Assembly (NCBI RefSeq): GCF_032854445.1
Contig: NC_088300.1
Coordinates: 73,771,005 to 73,835,004 of the forward strand
Length of the DNA: 64,000 bases
Direction: 5' to 3'
Source: Liolophura sinensis
Taxonomy: Eukaryota; Mollusca; Polyplacophora; Chitonida; Chitonidae
Shown here: positions 25,309 to 37,800 of the stretch, piece by piece
Position numbering within the stretch: the stretch's first letter is position 1
Layout of the letters: the number at the start of each line of letters is the position of its first letter
Program-made: the position numbers and the translations under genes
The notes under the pieces: generated by a model
The model's input: the letters and a program-made list of their open reading frames with translations, nothing else
Told to the model about the DNA's origin: nothing
The model's database searches: none

Positions 25309-25573
25309 GGGGCCTTCCGTGGCTCAGTTGGTTAGGTCGCAAGCGCAGCATAATGGCCCAGGAGACTCTCACCAATGCGGTCGCTGTGAGATCAAGTCCA
25401 GGTCATGCTGGCTTCCTCTCCTGCCGTACGCGGGAAGGTCTACAGCAACCTCCGGAACTCTACCCGGTTTCCTCCCACCTTAATGCTGGCCGCCGTCATA
25501 TAAGTGAAATATTCTTGGGTAGGGCGTAAAACACCAATCAAATAAATCAATCAATCAATCAATCAAAAAAAAA
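25309..25573 (+). mobile_element. SINE family 1, full length, 5' of TOP3B
   Basis: Full-length copy: GGGGCCTTCCGTGGCTCAGT (A box TGGCTCAGTTGG), GCAGCATAATGGCCCAGGAG, CTCACCAATGCGGTCGCTGT, B-box-like GAGATCAAGTCC, GGTTTCCTCCCACCTTAATG, CTGGCCGCCGTCATATAAGT, GAAATATTCTT, GTAAAACACCAATC and an (AATC)n tail. It ends about 245 bp before the TOP3B start codon and may lie in or near its promoter. Confidence 0.92.
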
Positions 25574-25819
25574 GAAGAGAAAAAATAAAAAATCTCCGCT
25601 TGCTTAAACTCCTACCAGTGTTTGTTTGAGTAACGCGGGTCTTTCCGAGATAACGCGGGATTAAAGATGGATGCGTCCTTGGGTTGACAAGTGCCGGGTA
25701 GAGCTCCATCAAACGTTGCTTCAAACTTGGGTTTGGAACAATAACAAACAACCGAAGTGACATGTGGCTTGTTAGGCTGTGCTAGAACTTTCTACGGCAA
25801 AAGGACAGTCAGATTCGTC

Positions 25820-28800
25820 ATGAAGACGGTTCTAATGGTGGCAGAGAAGCCTTCGTTGGCCCAGGCGTTGGCAAAAATTTTGTCTAATGGAAACCAAATT
25901 TCTCGGAAAGGCTCGAATGGAGCTTGCTCTGTTCATGAATATAACGGCAAGTTCCAAGGAGAGACTGTCAGGTTTAAAATGACTTCAGTCTGTGGTCATA
26001 TCATGGGCCTGGACTTCGTGGGGAAGTACAACAACTGGGATCGAGTTGACCCGGTAAGAAGCACAGAATGTCCAAATTTCGTGATCACATATCTTGTGGT
26101 GTTAAATACACGTTTTTAGAAATTAGTTTTCAGAAGTAATAAGAGAGGATAAAATTGGCCTAACCGCTAAAGCTGAGGCTGCTGTTCATTGTTTGTCTAA
26201 AGTTTAAAATACTTCAGCTAGGACATCACAACTGTCATATTTGAAGGCTAGGCACATTCTGATCACCTTTTCAGAAAGAATTTCTTTTATATGGTAAAAT
26301 GGGATTCAGGCTAGTCTCACCTAGGTTAAACTCGTTTTCACCTCCAGTACTCTAGCCACGTGAACAAAGAGTGTGTTGATTGGCTCAGAGTACCTCTAGC
26401 ATAACGGCAAAACTATGAATTCTTCAACGTGTATGACTGTAAGGGATCAGCTTTCCTGCTACTAGCTATGAATATTACTGCGGATGGTTGTGCTTGTTTG
26501 CCGAGCTCTGCCTGTTTTCCACTCACCATAATGCTGGCCGTTTTGATTCATATAAATAAATAGATAAATAAAGGAATAATTGCCTTTAGCTCAGTTGGGA
26601 GGGGAACCCTGTAGAGCTGCTGTGGCTAGGTCTCATGACATAGGCAGTGTATGGTAGTGTGGCTTTCTTAAGCTTAAAAATTACTTGTATGATGGTGTTA
26701 ACTTTAAATGGGTACAAACAAGTCAGAGGCACTTTTCATTGTGCTCATTTTAATTTAAATATAAAGTTTGAAACTTCCAATACATGTTTTGCTTTATATA
26801 AAACCTACATATATATATATTTTTTTGTTTGATTAGTTACTAAAATATATTTTTACATTGTACTTAATCTTAAGCTTTACACACCATGACGTCTGATGTT
26901 TGTATGTTTCAGGCTGAGCTGTTCTCCGCACCAACTCAGAAGAAAGAGGCCACTCCAAATCTTCATATGCCCAATTTCCTTCAGAAAGAGGTTTGAAGTT
27001 TCTTTTACTAATTTGGCAAAATTGCTTTTCTCTCATAAGTATTAATTACCAGATTTAATGTACATCATTGAAACTCACCATGAGTATTTGAATGAATGAT
27101 TGATTTATTGATATTTTTATTTATAGCGAGTTAATGACAAAATGTTAACAGATGTAATCTCATTCAACAATAACTAATCTGCCTCGAGGTCTTCTCTTTC
27201 ATTCATCCACTGACTCAACCTTTCAAATTTGTTTAAATTATTTTACTTCTGCACCAGATGTTGACAGGATTCTTTGTAGAAATTCGCTGTTAAGTTAATT
27301 TGTTGTCTTCACTGTTTCAGGCTCGAGGAGCTGATTACTTGGTGCTGTGGTTGGATTGTGATAAGGAAGGAGAAAACATCTGTTTTGAAGTGATTGATTG
27401 TGTCATGCCTTCTATGAACAGGAATAATGGACAGGTATAAGAAGATTATGTAAGAATTCTTAAGTTAAGAGTATCAATTTTTTTATTAATATTATTTTTG
27501 TGATTTATTTATTTATTCAGTTGGTGTTTTATGCTGTACTCTCAAACATTTTGCTGATTTGTAGATGGCCACATTATCAGACCAGGAGAACCCAGTACCA
27601 ACCACAAGCTTCTGGAATATTTTCTCATCTACATAACTATTATTGTATTATATTAGTTGTTCAAACCTTTACAGGCTATGTTTCTCTGGACAGTTGTAAT
27701 ATGACACCTTACAAAATTCATAATCTAATTTCTCCCAGTTTCACATGTTCTTACAGATACATGTATCACGCTTAATTCTTTACATCCTGTCTGATTGTCT
27801 GAAATGCAGGCAGTGGTTTCTTTATTCATGTTGTAAAACAAATTAAACAATAGGACTGACCTTGGCAGTTTTCTGAGATACAACATAAATGCACAAATAC
27901 TAGGGCCAGTTTCACAGAGATATCATACATGTAGGATATCACAATTATAGGACAATGGTACGGCCATAGTAACTTACAATATATCACACGACAAATGTAC
28001 CAAAAATAAATGTCGTACACCTCTGTTAAAGTGGCCCCTGAATAACTGTGTGGGTGTGATTTGTAGGCAATTTTTCGGGCCAAATTCAGTGCCATAACAG
28101 AGACAGATGTCAAGCGAGCCATGTCAACCCTAATCTCTCCTAACAAAAATGAAGCCATGTCAGTGGATGCTCGACAGGAGCTTGACCTCAGGATTGGATG
28201 TGCCTTTACCAGATATCAAACAAAGTTTTTTCAGGTAATTCTTTTTTATAAACATTTTATGTGGCCTTTTAGGCTGATTGTGAAGCAAAATTCAGTCTCT
28301 AGATTGATGAAGCCTGTCCAGTTAGCCAGATGGTGATACCCGAGAGAATAAAGTTTTAGTTAAAATGTTCATCTTGTGCTCAAATAATGGACACGTCCTG
28401 CGTATGTATATTGATTTACACTAACATGTATCACCCCAAAAAATTAAATATTGTTATGGCTGTTGCTATTCTATTGGTAACTGGATGCTGTGCTAATCAT
28501 CATTAAATTTGGCAGAACACCTTGTCTTTGTCAGGCTTGATGCAACAGTATGTTATTCATGTCAGTCATGAATTACTGTAAGCTGTGATTAGTATCATAT
28601 GTGATACTTATGATCACCACCCCAGAAACCATTCATGTCAGTCATGAATTACTGTAAGCAGTGATTGGTATCACATGTGATACTTGTGATCACCTCCACA
28701 GAAACCATTCATGTCAGTCATGAATTACTGTAAGCTGTGATTAGTATCATATGTGATACTTGTGATCACCACCCCAGAAACCATTCATGTCAGTCATGAA

Positions 28801-31800
28801 TTACTGTAAGCAGTGATTGGTATCACATGTGATACTTGTGATCACCTCCACAGAAACCATTCGTGTCAGTCATGAATTACTGTAAGCGGTGATTGGTATC
28901 ACATGTGATACTTGTGATCACCTCCACAGAAACCATTTGTGTCAGTCATGAATTACTGTAAGTGGTGATTGGTATCACATGTGATACTTGTGATCACCTC
29001 CACAGAAACCATTCGTGTCAGTCATGAATTACTGTAAGTGGTGATTGGTATCATATGTGATACTTGTGATCACCCCCACAGAAACCATTCGTGTCAGTCA
29101 TGAATTACTGTAAGCAGTGATTGGTATCACATGTGATACTTGTGATCACCTCCACAGAAACCATTTGTGTCAGTCATGAATTACTGTAAGTTGTGATTGG
29201 TATCACATGTGATACTTGTGATCACCTCCACAGAAACCATTCGTGTCAGTCATGAATTACTGTAAGCAGTGATTGGTATCATATGTGATACTTGTGATCA
29301 CCTCCACAGAAACCATTTGTGTCAGTCATGAATTACTGTAAGCGGTGATTAGTATCATATGTGATACTTGTGATCACCACACCGGAAACCATTCGTGTCA
29401 GTCATGAATTACTGTAAGTGGTGATTGGTATCACATGTGATACTTGTGATCACCTCCACAGAAACCATTCGTGTCAGTCATGAATTACTGTAAGTGGTGA
29501 TTGGTATCACATGTGATACTTGTGATCACCTCCACAGAAACCATTCATGTCAGTCATGAATTACTGTAAGTGGTGATTGGTATCACATGTGATACTTGTG
29601 ATCACCTCCACAGAAACCATTCGTGTCAGTCATGAATTACTGTAAGCGGTGATTGGTATCATATGTGATACTTGTAATCACCTCCCCAGAAACCATTCAA
29701 TACTTTAAATGTGTCAGGCTTTAATCAATGAAATTTGTGTTTTGGAAAGCATTGCTGATGTGTTATTTTGGTTGTGTTATCAGGGTAAGTATGGGGATCT
29801 GGACAGCACACTGATTTCTTACGGCCCATGTCAAACCCCCACCCTGGGTTTCTGTGTGGAGAGGCATGACAAGATCCAGTCCTTCAAACCTGAGGCCTAC
29901 TGGGTTATACAAGTTCAGGTCAGTAGATTGACATCTCATCTGTCCCTGCTTATAAAGTAACTGAGCTTTAATACTTACATGTACATTGTACTAGGGTAAA
30001 TTCCTTGCTGCTGCAATCGGGATTGAGCATATTCAGAGCAGCATATGTATTAATTTATACTGGTTTCTACAAGGTACAATATTCTTTTGAACTGAATCAG
30101 AAGTGTACTCCCATACCATATTGGCTCAGAGACGAAGAGTATAGATTTTGGTTTCAGTTGATTACTTTAAATTGAAAAATTATTGAGTATGACACAACAA
30201 TAATCAAATAAATCAATATTTGCTGTAAAAGGTTGCTATAGACATTTTGTTATAAGGAAACATTGCCCAGGTTTTGCATATATTTAGCACTACATTCTCA
30301 TTTTTAGTTGGTCAAATTAGAGTATTGATAATGATTTATTTGTCTGAACAGCTGGTATTGAACTCTCTAAAAGTAAAAGTATCATGTAACTACATGTAAC
30401 GGTCTACTTTCCTTCAACTGCCACATGTTGTCTGTACTGCCAGATCTCCCACCCCAGTGGTAAGGCCCTGATGCTTGACTGGGAACGTGTCAGAGTCTTT
30501 GATAAGGAAGTAGCTCAGTTGTTTGTTAACCTTATCAAAGCCAATGAGAGTGCTAGGTAAGACTGTTTCATTTTTACGTTAACTTTCTTATCTTAGTTTG
30601 TGGTTTTCTTGTGCACTAGACATTCCTGTGCTGAAAGCCTCACGATGCACTCTGTTAATGCTGAATTTATTTATATATTTATTTGATTGGTGTTTTACGC
30701 CATACTCAAGAATATTTCACTTATACGACGGCGGCCAGCATTATGGTGGGAGGAAACCGGGCAGAGCCCGGGGGAAACCCACAACCATCCGCAGGTTGAT
30801 GCCAGACCTTCCCACGTAAAGCCGGAGAGGAAGCCAGCTGGACTTGAACTCACAGCGACCGCATTGGTGCGATGTTAATGTTGGATACATGGATTGCTGT
30901 CTATAGAACTCACATGTCCAGCCCATACTAACTTCAGTAGTTTTATGGGTGGGAGAATTTAGAGCACCAGGGGTATACCGCCAACCTATGGCAAATTACA
31001 TGTATGTGGTACATTGTGCAAATTTGTTCACCATGTTGGTGGATGGGAAGTGATTATCAACAGGTGTGGTAACTTTGCATGAACGGCCAAGTGGGCAGCT
31101 ACAACACTTAATGTCACTTAGGTCCCGGTGAGAGTTGTTTTTTGTTTTTGAGGGGATGAAATGTTGCACAGTTGTTTATGCTGAAGTCAGATGCTGGTGG
31201 ATGATGTCGAAGCAGAGGAAATCCACCAAACATGGAGGGAATACAACATCTGTCATATCATACAACAGCAACATTTGGAAAATAGATATTAACAATGTTG
31301 AGTTTTACTCCTGTGTTGTTAAGGGTGATGAACATCCTACAGAAGGAGAAGACTAAGCCTCGGCCACTGGCCCTGAACACAGTGGAGATGTTACGAGTGG
31401 GCAGTTCTGGACTTGGTCAGTGGACTAAAAAACTGTGTTACTTAACCATTTCTACACATTGCAAACTTTAGCAATGTACATGTAGTTAGTATAATCATTC
31501 TAAATGAGTTTTGAACCATGGGAAATGAACTAACTTTGTGTAATGTTTGTGTCTGTGTGGTTAAAATATACATGTACTTAAAAAAGATTTTTATATTGTT
31601 ATTGAATCAAATATCCGTATTCTATTACATTGTTTTTAAAAATTATTAATGCTGAGATCCATAATTATTGACATTACTTTCTCTGACACATGAGGTATTC
31701 ATCGTGTAGGTATCCTGCTTCAGACTAGTCTAATATAACTACAGACATGTATACGAATGCTGGATGTATCAGAGTGACACTGAGTGAGTGCTGTGTTTTG

Positions 31801-34800
31801 TTGTCCCCCTGTAGGTATGGGCCCCCAACACACCATGCAGATAGCTGAGAGGCTTTATACCCAGGGTTACATCAGCTACCCCAGGACAGAGACCACCAGC
31901 TACCCAGAAAACTTCGACCTCAAGTTAGCCCTAACTTCCTTTCATGTTTGCCACATTTATTTTATATCGGTTTATCTGCTATACATAGAAAGTACCTTGC
32001 TTCAGTCAGACTGTGGTCTGGAAACAATTCATCGTGTTAAAGCAGATTTTAATATTTGTCCATTTTATGTAAAAATCTTGCAGGGTGTTTGTCTAAAATT
32101 ACTTGCTTGGCATTGTTATGGTAACATGTGGACGATGTATGGTATTTGAGGTCACAAGAGTCACCTGCCTGGCTTAGCAGTACGTTCCATGATTACACAA
32201 GATGTAATTTGTACTAATTGTGTTCATATACATGGAATACAAAGTACATTTGATAAAGGTGTACCATCACACTGCTCAGGAAAATAGGAGAATCACGGCC
32301 ATCTGAATTGTTTTAAATATTGAACGGAAATGTGGTATGGTTAGTATTACCAAAGCATGAATTATTTCAGGTTTTTGGTCAATGTTTGTTATGATGCTAC
32401 TGTATTGAAAACAGTTGTTTACAATTTCAGAGGGACATTAAAACAACAGGCATCAAGTCGTGTGTGGGGAGAAGAGGTCAGAGAACTGCTAAGCCAAGGC
32501 ATCCAGAAACCAAAGTGAGTCTGGGCAAAGTATGAGTTTTTTCAACATTTGTCAACATGTACTTGCAGTTGTTTACACACCAGTGTATAGGTCATTATAA
32601 TGTGAAGGCTTTTTAAACTTTTCATCACTTTACTTCCATGTGAGGAATAGGTAGAAAAAAGTCGTACTGTATCATGTGACCTGTCAAAAATGTGAGACAA
32701 CTATTATTGATTGCATTTCCTATAACATGGGTGTCTTCAAAAAGTTATTTTGAGTAGATGAACGATGGAGAAAACTTGAGAAGCTGAATGTTGGTGTACA
32801 TGAGAAGTTTCTAAAGGATAGAAAGATGGTGACTGAGTGTGGTGTCGTGTCTGATGTCTTTGGCTTGATACTTCACAAAAGGACACCTTATATGTACACC
32901 CACCTAATGACTCCTGGCCGTCATGTGACTGAAAAGTTGCTAAGTACATGTACATCATAAAACCCTGAGCATTCAGTTATTCATTCTTATTGTTTTGTCT
33001 TGGGTAACTAAGGAAAGGTCATGATGCTGGAGACCATCCTCCTATCACCCCAATGAGAGCAGCCACAGAGGATGACCTAGGGCATGATGGCTGGAGACTG
33101 TATGATTACATTACAAGGCATTTTATCGGCACAGTAAGTCAGTCATTATCTATAGTAAATATTACGTAACATTACAGTACCTCTGTGATGGTAAATTATT
33201 ACCACAGACAACAACAAAATGAGAAGTGTTAGAGAAAGCTCCCTACTCAGTATTAGAAGCACCATCATCAGTGTGGGTAACATGCTGTTGCTCAGGTACA
33301 TAGTACTGTAGGGTGGAACACCAAATGATTGCACATGTGTTTATAAGTTACAATCTCTTTATACTTACAGATTTGAAATTAGATGAACATCTAAGTATAT
33401 GGTGTTCATATGTGATTAGTCCGAGTGAACATTTCTTGGGTAGCTAATCAACAGTAAATAGAAACAAATAAATAAATATGGGATTAAATCTGTTATTTTC
33501 TCATAGTCATGCAATGTAATGGTTTTTTGATTCATCAAGGCTTCATTACAAATCTTAATAATTTTATAAAATCACTGTTGTATACATATGTACATGTACA
33601 ATGATAGCTACTTGTGTTTACAGCTGTCCCCAGACTGTCGTTACATGCAGACAAAGATCACATTTGAGATAGGTAAAGAGAAATTTAGCCTCTCAGGTAA
33701 CCGCCTTCTAGACCCTGGGTTCACATCCGTCATGCCGTGGCAGGCCCTGACCAGTGATGAGGAACTACCCACCTTTGAAAGGGGACAATTACTCGGCATC
33801 AGTGAGGTAACCAGAGTGTGCCAATCATTTCAGTAGATCTGCCTTCCCTTTTTGATATCTATTTATTTTGTTATGTCTTTAATTGGTGTTTCACCTTATT
33901 TAAGCTGTTGGGGACTAAATTGATTGTAGCTAGTTACTGTGTATGTGTATAGGTTTTCATTTTTTGTTTTCAAGGTAGCCATATTCAGTAGTTTTGAACT
34001 TTGTTCCTTTTTACAGGTGAAGATGGTGGAGCGTCAGACATGCCCACCTGACTACCTGACAGAGAGTGAGTTGATTACACTGATGGAGAAGCATGGGATA
34101 GGTACAGATGCTAGCATACCTGTCCACATCAACAATATCTGTGAGAGGAACTATGTCAACATCATTGCCGGGCGTAAACTCAAGCCTACCACACTGGGCA
34201 TTGTCCTGGTTCATGGCTATCAGAAGGTAAAACCTTTCTTACACCTCAGTCTGATAAAGCTTTAAAGTTATCAGTGTTAAAAAGCCATATCTGTTCAAAA
34301 TGGTTTGCATACACCTTTAAAAGGTAGAACCACATTAGCTGTGTACCCTTCTGCAATCTTCATGTGACAGAAGTTGGCAGTTCAGTATAAGGAAACCTCT
34401 ATTTGCTAGTCTTCAAAGATTTTGTCTTTGAAAACAGTTTATTGTGATTTTTTTCTAATTTTGTCATGATAAACCTGCTTGCATGTCACAAGTTACACCT
34501 GTACATATGTTATGTGCTTTAAATGGCAGCCCATTTACGTATGTGGCATGTTATACATGTACCTGTTTTCTGATACATGGTGTGTCATCCCTGTCAGATT
34601 GAATGACTCAGATTTGGTTCGGTCCACCACCAGATCAACCGTGATAACTTATACCTGTATTTGTGTGTCTTTCTGTCAGATTGACTCAGATTTGGTTCGG
34701 TCCACCATGAGTTCAGCCATGGTAACTTATACCTGTGTTTGTGTGTCTTTCCTGTCAGATTGACTCAGATTTGGTTCTGTCCACCATGAGGTCAGCTGTG

Positions 34801-37800
34801 GAGCAGCAGCTGAATCTCATTGCCATGGGCAAAGCAAACTTTCATGCTGTACTCCAACATGCCGTGGACATTTTCACCAGGAAGTTCAAGTATTTTGTGG
34901 AGAACATTATGGCGATGGATGAGTTGTTTGAGGTGTCGTTCTCGCCACTGGCTGACAGCGGCAAGCCACTCTCAAGGTATGTATCGGCTTCTTAGTGATC
35001 TCATCTACACATCTCCATTTGGACTACTTAAGTATCTGTAACGTACTAGTGGGACTCCGTGGCCTAGATGCCATGGTGGTTCACTCCATCTTCTTCCATG
35101 TGTAAAACTAACCTTTGTGGCATTGTGAAATATTCTGCGGTCAACTCAATCATTAGGATCAGTATATTTTTAAAAGAAAGGAAATAACATTCTGAGTTTG
35201 TTCTTATCAAGAAGCTTTCTGTTCAGCAGATGTCCCCCACAACAGGGTGTCTGGGATCAGCTAATTCAACCCATAATGTCATAGTACGATAGTCAGTTTG
35301 TGGAACAAGCAGGTTTAGAGTGTGTGTGGGAGACCTCTATGGCTCAGTTGGTTAGCGCGCTAGCGCAGCGTAATGACCCAGGAGCCTCTCACCAATGCAG
35401 TCACTGTGTGTTCAAGTCTATCTCATGCTGGCTTCCTCTCCTGGCCATATGTGGAAAGGTTTGCCAGCAACCTGCGGATGATCATGGGTTTCCCCCGGGC
35501 TGTGCCCAGTTTCCTCCCACCATAATGTTGGGTGCCGTGGTGTAAGTGAAATATTCTTGAGTACGTCATAAAAAACCAGTCAAATAAATAAATAGAGTGT
35601 GTATGTTGTTCAAATCTTGCAAAGGTGTAAAGTGAAAGTTTTGATTAGTTAGTAACCTGAGCTCCTGACCTTTGACCTGACAGGTGTGGCAAGTGTCGAC
35701 GTTACATGAAGTTTGTCCAGGCTAAGCCATGTCGCTTACACTGCTCCTCATGTGACGAGACATACACCCTGCCCCAGAATGGCAACATCAAACTGTACAA
35801 AGAACTCAAGTGTCCCTTAGACGAATTTGAACTGGTGCTGTGGACAACAGGCCTGAAAGGAAAGGTAACTCTCACATAGAATGATGTTTCCAATGTTCTT
35901 ATTACATGTATTGTACAGTTATGTCAGTCGTTAGTTCATCTAGATAGACTCAGATGTGCTACTTCAAAATTCTGCCATTGTTATTCACTGAGAATTTGCT
36001 GTATATTCCAAAACTTGTGGCACTCAGCTCACGTTCAAATGCCACTCCAGTGCCATTTGTGATGAATCTTGGCCCCTGGATTACGAAGCAGTTTCAAATG
36101 AGTTAAAAACTCTTATTTGTGATGTAATTTGTGATGTAATAAGGTTAAAATATTGCTTGATAATTAAATTTTTTAGGGAGTTAATGTAAAACAAATATCA
36201 GCTAAAATAACGGAAAGGAACATTCCAATTTTGCCTTAAGTCTAAGATTGCTTCATGATCCCAGGTGTTGAAGATTAACTTCTTGATTCACTAGCCGCAC
36301 CTTCTCGTTAGAAACCCCCCAGTTGACATATTAACTGCAAAAACTGATTGATACCCTACAACTTGCTGTTAACTGCCATTTTGAACCTCATTACGTGTAC
36401 ATTTCTTTCCTAGAGTTACGCTTTGTGTCCCTACTGCTACAATCATCCTCCGTTCAAAGACATGCGTAAGGGGATGGGGTGTAATGAGTGTACTCACCCT
36501 ACCTGTCAACACAGCGTCTGCCAGAATGGCGTCTCAGAGTGCGTGGAGTGTGACAGGGGTATCCTCGTACTCGACCAGTCATCTGCTCCCAAGTGGCGTA
36601 TGGCTTGTAATAAGTAAGTTTTTCATTCGGAGTCAGTGTAGCCTGACAAGTTCTTGATATTTATAATAGTAAGCTTATTGAGAGTTTGTTGAGTGCTCTT
36701 GTTGAAGTATAAAAGTGTTTCAGTGTTTCAGACATTTTCAAAAGATACATAAAAAAGACGAGTAGCAATACCAAAATGTGCTTGATTGCCTTCATTGATG
36801 AAATAAGATGAATTCTTTCAGGCAAATCAGGATGTCGTAGATGTGAGATACTTGGTAATTTACAGAGCCATCTATGGTAATTAAAAAGGTGTTTTAGATT
36901 ATGAGTTTGTTTAAACATATTGTCATCACAATATGGCTACACTCTTTCCTGAAGTGGCATTAAACAATCATCATTCATTCATACATTTTTTTAGATTATC
37001 AGGCTTTTTTCACTATGAAAGGACCACATTAGTGTGTCTGTGGAAACACTGCTGACAAACTGTACATCATCAGAAGCACCTAAGATTATATTATTACATA
37101 CATATGAGAGTCACAATGATATATATGAGGTGCACACCTAGACACCTGTTAATCAGATGGTGCGAGTCCAAACCCAAACCGGGGGAAGGAGTTTGACAAC
37201 TCTTCCGGCTCTCACTGTTTATGGGGTGTTGGTGACAATATGTGGTCACCAACACTCTTGTGGCTGTCTGATGTTTGTTGAAGACCACCAGCCTTCCATC
37301 ATTATAAGGTGCATATCTTTATATCACGCATGGAAAAGTTCACTGGTAATGTGCCAGAGGCTGTTGATTTACATTTAACATCCCAGTTTCCCACACTTCC
37401 TTAACTAACCGCCATTGTATAAGAGAAGAAAGTCTTGAGTATGGCATTATAACATCAATCAAAGGAGTGCCGTAAGTGATACATACATGTAGCAAGGTGC
37501 AAGCTGGAGTTTCCTCATACAAAACCATGTACATGTATCTTTACTTCCACTCCCACAGGTGTAATGTTGTTGTGAACTTTTTTGAGAATGCCCACAAAGT
37601 AGCTGTGTCGGAAGAGAGCTGTGAAGATTGTGGGGCCAGTCTAATGGACGTCGACTTCAACAAGGTAAATAAATTGTAACTCATTCAGGACAATGTCATA
37701 CCACATTTATAAGGATTTTGGGCTGTTTGAAAATGTGTCACCTTTAGGAATGTCACAGTTTCATAACTTTTGTAGACGGTTTCAGTGGCCCTCCCTAACA

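Noticed and set aside
26577-26640. tRNA gene (TTTAGCTCAGTTGGGAGGGG)
   Set aside because: There is an A-box-like start, but no matching acceptor stem, anticodon arm or clear B box. More likely a SINE or tRNA-derived scrap.
28557-29697. CRISPR-like regular repeat array
   Set aside because: Units are directly adjacent with no unique spacers, and the setting is a eukaryotic intron; it is an ordinary minisatellite.
34479-34763. 94-codon frame as an alternative TOP3B exon
   Set aside because: It covers the two decayed copies of the exon 13 start and hits a stop four codons into the real exon; no frame-preserving use exists.
37110-37340. Possible third SINE family (inverted GTTGGTGACAATATGTGGTC segment)
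   Set aside because: There is a short internal inverted repeat but no second copy in the window, no tail and no target duplication, so it cannot be supported.
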